Shown here one piece after another: positions 1 to 12,900 of a stretch of DNA of 64,000 nucleotides. Below the pieces are notes generated by a model. That model was not told where the DNA came from, did no database searches, and was given only the letters and a program-made list of their open reading frames with translations. Numbering within the stretch: the first letter of the stretch is position 1; every line of letters begins with the position of its first letter. The stretch is from Antitrichia curtipendula. Taxonomy: Eukaryota > Streptophyta > Bryopsida > Hypnales > Leucodontaceae. The stretch is from assembly GCA_951230915.1 (NCBI GenBank), contig OX579634.1, positions 11,806,725-11,870,724 of the forward strand. Direction: 5' to 3'. A program made the translations under genes and the position numbers.

Positions 1-3000
1 TGACTACAAGGCTCGTATTCTTGCACCTCCGACTGAAGAAATAGCGATACTGGGTGCTTTCGGTGGAGAGAAGCCAAGCCTCTCGAGCGTTGTGGGATTA
101 CTTTTGGAGCCTGCTACTGAGGGTATCAAAGAAATTGAGTCCATTGCTGCTGAAAGGACACCAGAGACATGTGACAACCCTGGGAAGCTGGTGAATGCTG
201 AGCCAGAAATTCACGATATGGAAACAGATTTAAGAGTCGAAGAGATTGGGATTAATCAAGCGCTCCCAAGTCTGGAGGTGATCGGGTCTTTGGATTTGAC
301 TCTAGGGGCTCCTGATTTTGACCTCAGACAAAGATCAAGAGAGATTGTGGAAGCTATTAGGCGTGACGAATTCGGGATTGGGCAGGACCTTAAGATTCAA
401 GAGCAGGATTTACTTTCGAGGCAGCATGCACGCATGGGGCGTGCCCTTCATCGTCTTTCGCAAGATCTTTACTCTCAGGACTCTCACTTCGTTCTTGAAT
501 TGGTTCGCTTTCACCACCTCTACTAATGATTGCTCTAGATGTTAAGAGTGTGATTTTAGCAGAGTAGGTTGTTCTCGTGAATCTTACCTCAGTGTGAGGG
601 CACTAAATATGCTCAGTATTTCAGTTGTACAAATGTCTCTGTATTCTAAGTTTCTCACCCAAGTGTCTGATATCCTCCAGTTCTTTCAAGTTGAAACACG
701 AATAATTTAGCGATATATTTTGAGACTTCGTAATCTTCTTTCGAAGTAGTTGTTGTAGCAGCTTATTTCCGTGTTCGTGCCACGGCTTACAGATTTGATT
801 TCTTGGTGCAGGTTCAAAATGCTGATGACAATTTATACGGACCTAAAGTGAAGGCTGCTCTTGTGTTCATTGTCCAATCCGGGCATGTCACGGTTTTAAA
901 TAATGAAGAGGGTTTCACATCTGCCAATCTACGTGCCCTTTGCGATGTAGGCAATTCTACTAAAGCGGGATCGAGCAAGGGTTATATTGGTCACAAGGGT
1001 ATCGGCTTCAAGTCGGTCTTTCGGGTATGCTAAGCTTGTCTCTGACGAACCACTTCTGCTTGCAGTTTGGGCGATGTGTTGATGATTTGGTTGGATCTTG
1101 GTGAGCGTGGCCGGAAGTCGGTGGCCTTAGCGACAGACTCTGGTTATTCCAAGCATTTGGTTGTGTGCTATTCATTTTACCTTGCTGGTGAGGCTGCTTA
1201 GATCCTTTTGATCTGACAAACGTAATAAAAAGTCGATAGTGTGCTAACTTGGCTTTCGCTTCACCTTACTCTTGTTTCTTTTAGAAGGCAGAAGCAAAGT
1301 CAATTTGTTTGTAGAGGTTCTGTTTAGTGCTGCATGTCAAGAAATCGTTCTCTTAAATGACCAATTTGTCTTGAGTGCAGGTCACTGACGTTCCAGAAAT
1401 CCACTCGAAGGGTTTCGATGTCAAATTTGATATCACAGAGAGCAATCTCGGTTTCATACTCCCAACCATCGTAGAAGCAACACAGGATACCAATTCATAT
1501 AATGATATTTTAGAGTTGGTAGGCAGGGTGGTTGGCTCCCAGGAGAATGATGTACGTTGGAATACTCGGATCGACCTTCCGATTAAGGGATCTATCAGCA
1601 ATGGGAAGGGGATGGCATCGCTAGCAGCGAAATTTGATGACATCCACCCATCTCTCCTGCTCTTTCTTCATCGTCTGCGTTGTATTGCTGTTCAAAATGA
1701 TGTTATTAATGCGACTAAATTTATGCATCGTGAGGACCTAGCCAATGGGCTGGTACGTGTTGTACATGACAAAGGGCATGCTACTTGGTTGGTTGTTCGG
1801 CACCAAGTTTTGGCTGGGGTTCCAAGGCCAGGTATTTTGGATACCGAGATTGCTTTAGCTTTTCCTCTAACCGAACTTTCAGGAGAGAACTACAAAGCGA
1901 GTGCGGAGCAGCAACAAGTCTTTGCTTTTCTTCCTTTGAGATCTTATGGTCTCCGGTTCATTTTACAGGTACTTTTTTTTTGGCTTTCTGTGCGGAGAAT
2001 ATTTCTGTTGCATTTGGATAGCGTTTCACCTCACAATGTATTGTATGACAATTTTGGCTTCGAATGAGTTTGCCAGAGTGTTTCATGTGCATACGTGAAC
2101 TCATGTGAAGATGAATTCCAAATTGTGTTTCAGAGTGATTTTATACTACCTTCATCAAGAGAAGAGGTAGATAGCGACAGCGCATGGAACCAGTGGCTGC
2201 GTTCTGAAATCCCCGACGTGTTTATTAAGGCGGCTGAGATATTCAAATCTCTCCCATCTTTTGGAAGTAGAGGGGCAGCTTTAAGCAACTACCTGAAGTT
2301 TGTGCCTCTAGAGGGAGAAGTGTTGGGATTCTTCTCTGCCTTACCGCGATTGATCCATATGCGCCTTCAAGCCAGTCCATGCCTTCCCGTCGAAGGCAGT
2401 GATTCTTGTTGGTCATTTCCATGCACTATTTTAAGTGGCTGGAGTGAATCAGTCCGCAAACTGATACCGGATGCTCTTCTGAAAGAGCACCTCGGGCTTC
2501 AGTATCTGGACAAGGAGGTCGAGATGTCTGATCCAGTAGCCAGAAGCTTGGGAGTACAGAAGTTCGGCTCAAAGACGCTTGTTTCATATATGAAATCTCA
2601 TCTACAGAAGGGTAATGGAGTGGCTGGTATGGAACTTGGATGGATACGAGATTGGCTGATCGCACTGCATGATTGCCTGCTAAGTGAGCAGCAGATGGCC
2701 AAGTTTGCTAGCGACTTGGTTAGCGAAAGTTCTCTGATTCAAGAACTCCAGGCATTGCAGTTCATTCCCCTAGCGGGGGGATTATTTACGGCTATAAAGG
2801 ATGGCCCAGTCTGGTTCACTAACCATCCAGCTGAATCGCAAGATGGTGGAAGCAAGCCACTTGTTTGCTTCCCTTTGCTCTATGCACAACTTCGAACTGT
2901 GCATCCGACTTTGTTTCATGGTACGCGTACTCGTGAGAGTGATGTTGCAGGTGATCCTAACATCTCTGGGAAAATAATTTCGATGCTGCATCAACTAGGA

Positions 3001-6000
3001 GTCAGGCCTATGTCAGCACATCATGTGTTGAGAAGCCATGTGTTACAAGCAATGGCTAATGAAAATTGCATGGCAAGAGATACACTTCTTTTGGTGCAGT
3101 ATCTAGGTTTTGCTAAGTGGCATCTCGAATCGGGTTGCAACCAGTGCACATGTGACGGGCCACTGATAGTGAAGGAGCTGAAACAGAATGCTATTATCTC
3201 TACGAACAATGGGCTTCTAAGAGCTGGTAGTGAAGAGCCAATTCATTTCGGGAAATCGATGGGGAGTCCGTTTAGTTCGCAAGAAGTTCTAGATGGATGT
3301 TCTATGAAGTGGAATGAAGTGGATGAAAGCTATCTTCATCTCGCTTTGCCAGGGCAAGCCAGTCCAAATGTTGAAAGCTGGCGCAGGTTTTTAAACGACC
3401 TGGGTGTCACAGACTTTGTGCAAGTTTTTCCTGTGAAGAAGACCATCAGCAACAAAGCAACAAGTCTCTGGAAAGATGAGAACTGGGAGGGTGTCGATGA
3501 GGACACATGCTGCGTTCTTGAAGATTGGGAGTGTCGTGAACTTCTGGAGTTGATAAATGCAGTCTGTGTTTCCATCAAAACACCGGGGCAAAAAATTGCT
3601 AAGAAGGCAAAGCGTTGCTCTGTGATATTGTCGCTTCTCGACAAATTATGGACGAGTAAGTATGCCGCATGTTGGAGAGCAGCATTTCGCACTTCTGATG
3701 AGAGAGGGAAACCGAGGCAAGGTTTCACACTTGCATCTTGGGTTCTGCAAGTGAGAAAGCTGGAGTGGGTAAAGTCCAGCTTGGATAATCGGTTGCATGC
3801 GTCGGCTTCACTTTTCCAGCGGTGCGACTCTGTTAGTAAAATTCTAGGCAGTCATGCTGCATACGCACGGACTCAGGTTTGTTCTCTCGGGCCCTTGTCA
3901 AGGTTGATAGGGACTCATCCTGGTGTAGTTTTCACCTTTTGTTTTTGCCTCAGTGCTGATAGACTCTTCAAATTTTGTTGTACGCTTGGTTCTTACATAA
4001 CTTTATTGCGTCCCTTCTAATTGACGTTGTCCCCACTTCGGCAGATTCAAAACGTGGACTTGATGAAAGCTTTGGGATTTAGAACTGCAGTCACAGTTGA
4101 TGACTGTCTCTCTCTGCTCCAATACTGGGGTTCAAATAACCAGGTTCTTGAAGCCAGGTGCGAAATTGCTGCCGATTGTATTGCAGAGCTGCCGATAACA
4201 TATGTCCTAGATTATTTAGAGCAGGATCCTTTTGTGGATTGACTACTGACTCGAGCTCTTACAGTTGCTGCACTATACACACGTCTGCATTATACACACG
4301 TAGCTGGCAATATTTAAATAGGAGGTAATTCAATTTCTCAATTTTGCAATCGGGGATTTGAGGAATTACATTTGCAATTCGTCTTTTGCTGACGCTTTTG
4401 GTTCGCTGATTGCTGCAGCGTGGCTCAAATGGCACGACTTTATATGTTTTTGGCCGAGCATGGAAATTTCAAGACAATTTTGGAAACACTCAAGGCCCAA
4501 CCTGCTGTATTCTTTCCCTCGTCGTCAAGCAATGCACGGGAGGATGTAATTCAAGGAAGTCTCTTGTCTTTGGATAATGTGTTCTGGGATGACCAGACAG
4601 GGGCTCTCACCATGTTGCACACCTTGGATGCGTCATCTCGTAAAATGAAATCACCCTCTCTTAGAGTGCACAATAGTGTAAAATCCCTGAGTGGATATTA
4701 TCCAGAATTACGAACTTTCTTCGTGGATCAGTCTCTGATCAGGGAGAAACCTGACTTTTATGGTTATACTAGTATCCTGAAGGAACTTGCTACTCTCACT
4801 TCGCCTTCGTCTGTTTTGAAGGAGGTAATCACATGCGATGTTTGCATTCCTAAGATTTTTTACTTCTTTCATCCTGATTCACGAATATTGTCTCTATTCA
4901 AGCTTCTTGGGGTCAGTCTATTGTGAGCTTTGAATTTTTTTGTTATGTTTATAGTACGAGACATAATTTTGGAAGGTCCTACTGTAGGTTCTGGAAGTAC
5001 TGGCCGCGTTGTGCTGCGAAGTCGATTCTGGCAAAGTAACCAAGGCGGAGCTGCAAAAATGGAAAGCTCAGCTTCAAGAAGCTGATTGTGCAGTCTTACC
5101 CACTACTAGTGACCAGTGGGTGACTCTTGGTAATGATGTAGGCTTTGTCTGTGTTTGTGATGACGAGAGAATCAGCAAGGAATTTGCTGAAAATTCAGAG
5201 AGCGTCCACTTTCTGTGCCTGAATACGTCTGGTGCAACAGCTTCCATTAGCAGCTCTTCAGATCGTTGCAGTCGTGTGAAGCGTTTCTACGCCTATTTGG
5301 GTGTTCCACTACTGTCTCAGGTGGGTTACGGATGCTTTGATTATGTAAGTATGTTGTTATGAGATGAGTAGAGTCTCTGTCTACATTTTGGATCCATTAG
5401 TCTTTCATCTGTAATTCCAGGTTCTGCGTGTCATGCTGAAGATTTTCACTCTCCTTTGTGGTTGTGCCAAAAAATGGAGATGGTTTAGTGGCTTTCTCGA
5501 GTTGCTCGCACTGTTTTATGATGAGGAATGGAAAAGGATGAATGTCCGGTTGCAATTTTCGTGAGATTCTCTTTCTATTATTTTACAGTGCATACAGTAC
5601 TAAAAGAAAATTACGTGTTATTCAGGCAATAAAACGTGAAGTTATCGCGTATGGGTCTCATGACGCAGCTCAGATTGAAGCTTTGGTCGCATGGGCTTTA
5701 CCGTATGCTCAACGCTATATAAGGCAGCATCACATGGACGTTTCTAATGATTCAGGCAAGCGTATCAAAAAGCAATTGAAGAAGCTGCGTTTTGTTGTTG
5801 TCGATCAACTGTACTTCCGACATTGCGTTCAGTCTGGTCAAATACACGCATCGGGGAGAACTCAATGTGGGTGTCTACTTGAGGTATGTCTTTCAAATCT
5901 CTTCATTCTCTCGCTTGCCTGGCAGACATATTAGATAAGAGACAATGCAGGTTACTATGTTGTTTTACCTCCTTTGGTGATCTGTTGACCTGTTTTTCAT

Positions 6001-7717
6001 AGATGCTCTCTGCTTTATTATGGCTCAACCCCAATATTTACTGAAGGCTCTTTCGATGGACAGGACAATACATTATACGTTGCAGCCGCTCGTTGCGAGG
6101 ACCACTGTATGATCTACACCGAGCTTTCTCGGCTCTTCTTTTCTGGCGAAGTCAACCTGCAGTTGGCTAATTTCTTGCATCTCATCACTATGATGGCCTC
6201 TTTAGGATCTCAAGAGGCCGACGTGGAGTTATATATGGTCAACACACAAGGTGTTCAATCGCTTCCTGACGGGGTTGCTCCATGGAAGCTAAAACGGAGG
6301 CGTGAGGAAGCCAACTCTGTGACTGAGGTCACCGCGCCTGGGAAGGACAGTGCATCACTTGCTGAGGTTTATTTGAAAAGGCACGCTAAAGAAGAGGAGT
6401 TGTTACCTGTCAGGGGGAAGTCCAGTCAGTCATATTCTGGGTGGCCACCCCGTTCCTGGGTTCCCCTTCCCACTGTGAAGGCCACTGCGATGTCCTCCGT
6501 CCTGGTGAAGCCCGAATCTGGGCCTCTTGTATCTGGCAGTAAGTTCGATGGAACTTCAGCAGCAGCATTTACTACAGAGATCCATTCAAGCGGAGTGTCG
6601 ACCAGCCCAAGAGCAAGTTCCTGGTATACAACTGCATCTGAGGTCGGATTGGTGACTGACAGTCGAGACCCGCGGATGTTTGGCGCGACATCATCTGGAA
6701 GGACTTTTCAGCAAATCACGGTAAGCAATTTTAAAGCCTTTGTGGAATTACTTGATTTCATTGAGGAATGTTCTTGTGAAGCGCTAATGATTTAGTTACT
6801 ATTTCTCTTTTCCTAGAATGTTTACATTTACGTCCATATTCAGTTTTTTGGTTACATTAATAATGATGTTCGGTCTAGCAAAGTTTTTATGAACTAAAAG
6901 TTTAACATGGCTTATCTGTTAAATTAATGACTTTTATACTCGATTATAAAGAGAATCTTCTCCATGATTCATGGTGAGATTTCCCTTTGGATACGGTGAT
7001 GTACAGTACAGCGAGCCCTCACCTTAACAACAGGGAGGCCGATCTCTGTATGAATCATGGCGAAGCCTCTCTCTATGATATCCAAAAGTCCTCGGAACAG
7101 TCTAATTTTTACTGAAAACCCTGTTGAAGTGTTGCATTCTTGCCGACTGTCTGCCAGGTATGCTGTATTAGTTTCTAGGCCGTCTTGGTGGGCTAGAATG
7201 AATGCAAGCAAGGTTACTGATGTGATCACGTCATGTGCAGGCACGGGAACAGTTGATAATGAATCCCACCACCGAGCAACAACAAATTACCGGCCGGACA
7301 GGCGAGGAAGTAGCCTATCAGTATCTCACGAAGAAGTACGGTGCCGAGCATGTGAAGTGGGTCAACGAAGATGGGGAGACGGGGGCTCCTTTCGACATGA
7401 CCGTGCAAAACGAGTCTGGGAAACAGGAGTTTGTGGAGGTGAAAACCACGCGCTCGCAGGATAAGGACTGGTTTGAGGTTTCCGCTCGTGAGTGGGAGTT
7501 TGCACAAATTCATGGGGATTTGTACACTGTGCTTCGTGTGATCCTTCCGAGTGCGGACAAGGCTTCGTTCCAAATCATTCGATTCTCGAATCCTGTCCAG
7601 CTCTGTCGAGACCGTGTCATCCAGCTCGCCGTCATCCTCCCTTTCAATCATACCTTAGGTGCGCCTGGAGCACCTTCTCCACAATGTATCCAAGTAGCGA
7701 CATACAGCCCAAACTGA
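1..7717 (+). CDS. NOV: NO VEIN-like GHKL ATPase with C-terminal DUF3883 (5' partial)
   Basis: This is the C-terminal ~1762 residues of a very large protein, open from base 2 with the N-terminus off the left edge. Exons by splice-site reading: 2-502, 812-1024, 1381-1968, 2134-3876, 4045-4157, 4419-4824, 4988-5320, 5626-5883, 6064-6720 and 7241-7717; all phases agree. Exons 1-3 encode a Bergerat-fold (histidine-kinase-like) ATPase: LELVQNADDN across the first intron, then LNNEEGF, then GHKGIGFKSVFRV. The last exon is a DUF3883 domain (GRTGEEVAYQYL, VKWVNEDGETGAPFD, FVEVKTTRS). This order is that of Arabidopsis NO VEIN, a nuclear protein needed for vascular development and cell-fate decisions; its biochemistry is not settled. 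The middle exons are NOV-specific. An extra exon between 6721 and 7240, or a last splice near 7655, is possible. The family is certain; exact ends are less so. Confidence 0.88.
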
Positions 7718-9989
7718 CCTGCCCTTCAACTAGTCACATGTCACTTTGGGTAGGTGTACATTCCTTTTGTGTATCTCATGGACACAGGCGTACACAGACG
7801 ACCAGGTTCTGATATTTGCAAATTTAAAATCTAGCTGCAGCGGGTTTTGATTATAGAGGTCATTTTTTTGGTGTCAACCAGTAAAAGTATTGGTTGTCAC
7901 GTTGGTTCTCTCTCTATTTGGCTGTCAAAAGCCAACTGGATCCGTTGTGCTAATTATTATCATTATTGTAGCTAGCTTACTTGCACTTGCGGTCTCATGC
8001 TAACTTGGCCCCGTGCCAGGCCACGCAGCGGGCTACGTGATGCGTATGTAAGAAAGATTCTGAAATCCAAGTTTGGGTAGTCTTCCTAAGACCTGAACTG
8101 TCCTTTAAGGGTTAAGTTTGTATGTAGTATGAGGTTCTTTTAGTGAAATGAAAGCTTTGGAATGTGAGTGATTTGGGTGAATTGGTGGTTGGGTTTCAAT
8201 GAAAGGAAAACACTAATTTCTTTTTTCTCGTTAGGGTGTAATTCCTTGAATATTTATCCTTATCAATAACATTCTTGCCTAGGGCTTCTATGCTTCATGT
8301 CAAACAGAGCATTGTGCCGCTAGCAGAGGAGGGTAGTTTACATTGTCAGCTCTACATCTCTGTTTTCTTTGAACTATGTTGAAGCATAATGTACAACACA
8401 ATATGATAAATTGGTTTTATATCATGGAATTTATTCATTGTTTTAACATTTCATTTGAGGTTAACTCTACTTCTTCTTGTCTGACTTGATCATCACTTGA
8501 ATCAACTTAGTGATTGTACTTCTTCTTGTCTGACTTGATCATCACTTGAATCTACTTAGTGATTGAACTTGAACTCCTATGGTGTTCCAATTGTTCCCTT
8601 GCAAGCAATTTTGAAGGCATTTGTGCAAATGCACAGAATTTTTTCGTTTGCCAACACTTTGTAGACTTGGAAGGCACAAACAGGAAGGTATGGCTCATAA
8701 CCATAGAAAACTACTCTCTCATAGACAACCATAGACAATAATCTTTCTCTTTGGTTGCCATGTCTTCACTAAGGACAACTTGAAATTCATTAGTGCAATT
8801 CTCTTCACCATGGTTGCCAAAAACCACTTCTCAGTTTGCGTCTTTAGCAAGAATGGCTAAGAACTTTTGAACCCTACCAACGCCTTGAGTTCAACCATGA
8901 TTCTACACAAATTTTCCAATTTTTTTTCTTTGCGCTAAAAAACCACAGAAATTATTACAAGATTCTACCCTCATGATTGTAACACTTCTTGTTGATAGGT
9001 ATTATTAGGATTTTCTCTTTGTGTTTTTCAAGGAATCTCCAAATAATAAAAAATTCAACATTTTAATAATAGATATAATAATGAAGGATTCAAGCCACGG
9101 CTTCAATTATTTTGTATATGATTAAAAAATTCCCTCATTCAATATTTTTGTTTTCTATTAAAAATTTAAGAATTCAAGCTATCAAATTTAAATTATAGTC
9201 ATCTAAGTCAATTGTGGCAAATGGTGTGGTCTTGCTGCACATCCTATTCAACCATGGTTCCCACTAATGATGATCTAGCTACTTGGTTTCCTATAGAAAA
9301 ACTCCAATTTCAAACTCAGATCAACACAATTCTTTATGCAATTCTTACACCATTTCTTTCTTACACAATCTCAATCGATCATATCAAATTTCAATTTTGA
9401 AAAAACAAAACATTATTTTTGGTGGATTTCTAAAATTTCAACATTTTACAGGTTAATGGATTCAAAACAATCACTGATACTCGAAGTCACTCGATATTGT
9501 CATTTGCGAAATCCAATGGACAGTTTTCATTGCAAATGTTGATTTGATCCCTTTGTACGTCCATCTCTCAAAACATAGACGTTGCAATTACGGTGGTGTC
9601 AAAATAAGGTGAGGAAACCTTGATAATAAGCATCACACGAGCTGCTAAGTACACAGCAACTCGAGCACACTGAAGGGGCTAAAATACACTACAACGCGCA
9701 GCCTGTTTGCTGTTTGCCTAGGATCTTAATCTCAATCCCATATTCTGTACTCCACCTGTGACTAGCAGCTGGTTTAACTACCGCAACTCAAACGACTTCA
9801 AGACTGTCATAACAAATGCCGGACATGAATAAGATCATGATATTGGTACAAATCCCCCTTTTCTGCTGAAAAGGTGTAGTACCGTTAGTGTCAACCTGAA
9901 AGGCAGTTCAGCTGCAGAGTGGAGTAACCCATGAGATTGGTCACTAACCTGCACATTGAAAAGAACAGGCTCCTATCAAAAATTTGACA
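7718..9989. other. Intergenic between two convergent genes
   Basis: This spacer lies between the 3' ends of the NO VEIN-like gene and RECG. No coding exon is recognisable; short open frames here have no family resemblance. It becomes AT-rich after about 8.2 kb and contains one clear 49-bp tandem duplication, listed separately. The first few hundred bases presumably include the NOV 3' UTR. Confidence 0.6.
8468..8565. repeat. 49-bp tandem duplication
   Basis: Two adjacent copies of a 49-bp unit (8468-8516 and 8517-8565) differ at one position. Each contains CTTCTTGTCTGACTTGATC and ends in TTAGTGATTG. The near identity suggests a recent local duplication. There is no coding content. Confidence 0.9.
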
Positions 9990-12900
9990 CTAGCCTAAAT
10001 TACCTGGTGGTCGACGTATACTCAGCTCCTGCTTGATACGAGGTAAACCTTCGAGACGGGGGACAGTGCGAAGAATTTCCTACACATAGAAACAAGAAAC
10101 ATATTTTCACAGGAGTCAGTCACCCATCTCAATACTTCACTGTCAATCTTTCTGTTTCATTATTACGGACGGGATACTAAGTTAAGAAACAACTAGGAGA
10201 TTCAGACACTACCTCCTAAAGCACTCTTTAAGATATATTTAGAAATCAGAAGCTGCACGCGCATACCTCAGCAGCAGCACGTGCACGCTCTAAAATTTCC
10301 CCGTCTTGATCAAGCCTTGCGATGCTGAACTCTGGAAGATGACCCGACTGCCTTTTTCCTAACATATCCCCAGGTCCTCTCTGTTTCAGATCTATCTCGG
10401 CCAAGTAGAATCCATCGTTAGAATGCTCAAGGAGCTGCAGACGAAGTAAAGACGCCACGGAAGATCCCAGTAATATACATTTGGAGTCCCTGCTGCCACG
10501 TCCTACACGTCCCCTGAGCTGGTGAAGTTGCGCCATGCCATATCGTTCAGCGTGCTCGATGACTATCATGGATGCCTCGGGAATGTCAATTCCAACTTCA
10601 ATAACGGTTGTGGAAACCAGAATCTGGGATTTACCTGCCTTAAACAGTTCCATTGCTGCTTCTTTCTCATGGGCCTAATTCAGATGCAGAGAGCACTTTG
10701 TCAGGATTTTCCGCATAAACTTTGATTACACGCACGACGAAACAATTATGTTCGGAAGGAGTTTTCGTAATGGTAATGTTCAAACCTTCATGCGACCATG
10801 AACAAGCCCACATTGGAAATTGTCAAACTCTTTCGTAAGTGTCTCAAACTCTGTTTCAGCTGCTCGTAGGTCTGGTAACTCCTCTGACAGCTCAATTACT
10901 GGGTACACCACAAACACCCTCCCTCCGGCCTCCAACTCCTCTTTCATCATCTGCAACCACATATCACAACCAGTGAGAGCGAGATTTGTCCTCTAATCAA
11001 CCATAGTAACATACTAAGCTACAAGTTATCTACAAGAAATTTCACTTCACAATACAAAAGAGGTGGCTCATTCCTTGATAATTTTACAGGAGCTCCATGC
11101 GATCAGATTGCTAAGCTTGAAATTCCATGTAAATTGCAATAGATGCAGTCACTCCAGTAGAAGAAAACAAGACCTTATACACTTGCAGACGTCCTTTCTC
11201 GTTGCCCACAAATGCCATAGTGGTTGTCTTCGGCCGTCCAGGTGGCAACTCCGTTATCTGAACAGAAACAATTGAATATGTTCAAACACTCAACCAACAA
11301 GTATCGCCCAGCATATACACATATGGATAAAATGAAGTACTTCCAAAAGATATTTGAAAACCGTGCCTACCAAATTTCAAAACCCCTAGTAATTTTGAAT
11401 CATGAACGCCCCTTGTTAGTTGTGAGAACACATTCAAAAGCGTATTCCTGAACTGACAGTCTTTCACATAATGACAAGCACATTGAAAGAAATTAAGGGC
11501 CAGTAATAAACCTGACTCATTGACATGTCTCCATGCATTGCCAATGCTAATGTGCGAGGAATGGGAGTGGCTGACATTGCCAGAACATGCGGGGCACTCA
11601 ATAAGACATTCGAAGCTCCCTCCCTCTCACTGTCCACACCCTCAACCGACTCACTGTTCTCGCCACTGAGCACCACTCCATTATCTCGAACCTGGAGAAT
11701 CAAGAAAAAAATCAACTATCGATACTCAATAATAAGGCCTCAATACATGAAGACACTAAGAGTAAATTCAGGTTGCAAATGAAGCTATGAACATCAAAAA
11801 TGTTCTTCTGAGAGATTGTTCTGAGTAAATCTCTTCATTGCAAATCGCACGGAAACCAAGGAATCGAGAAAGTAAATCAGGGAACAAAAGTTTGACCTTG
11901 CTATTTAGTCGCCCACGCTGTGCAACACCAAAACGGTGTTGTTCATCCACAACAGCTAAGCCCAGGTTTGCAAACTTAACACTCTCAGAAATGAGGCTGT
12001 GGGTTCCAACTGCAAGTGCTATCTCCCCGCTCTCCAAGCCCTGAAAGAATAAATTCAACCACAAACATGTCATCTCAATCACAAAGACACAAAGAGGTAA
12101 CACGTATCCTCTTCAACATACAACGTAGATAAATGAAGATGATATCAGATGCAAGTATTGATAAATATCGATATCTGAGTGACAAAAGATGAGTGCAGTA
12201 ATCCTGAAGTGCCTAAATGCCCAAGAGTGGCCGCATCCATAGGAATTGAAACTCCGTTCGGGAAATTTCCTCGAACAAAATTGAAAGAAGAAACCATGCC
12301 CTACATTTTTGTAACAGTAAAAATATGTTTCCCAAGTTTACTAGAATTGGCAATGAGGTTCCCAAATTGACTTTCTATTTTTAGTTCAGACACGAAGGGC
12401 TTAAAGATTAGTAAAAATTGCTTCAAACCAGTTTTTCACTTAAATCGTGCAGTGAGCATCTATTTCCCGATGCCTTCATTTCCATATAAGTCCCGTGGCC
12501 GTGGAAATTAGCGTGCATTTGTTTTAAAACGACGAACAAACAAAAACACAAGCGACCTACACTGAAATTTTTCGTAATTTGGACACAACATGATTCTTCA
12601 ACAAGAACTCTTGAATATCGACGTAAGAAGTGAGGATCTTACATTTCGTATTATACGAGCTTTGGCGAGTGTAATGGATCCAGTCAGTAGAGCTACCCGT
12701 GGTCGTTCATGGTCTTCTAAAACTTCCAGCCACCCCATTATCCTTTGATAATGTTGGATGGCTAAAAATTCAGTAGGTGCCATTAGAGCTCCCTGCACCA
12801 GAGTACAACTCTGTCAGCAACTCAGCACCACGAACGTCTTTCCTTCTTACTACCCATGATCCCCATAGCCCAGTGTTTGCAATACCAACAGAATTAATAT

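Noticed and set aside
6990..7160. Possible extra NOV exon between 6720 and 7241
   Set aside because: All three frames meet a stop before a good donor, or need weak sites; the direct 6720-7241 splice keeps phase.
7226..7651. 141-codon minus-strand open frame
   Set aside because: Antisense of the DUF3883 exon, whose sense reading is clearly conserved.
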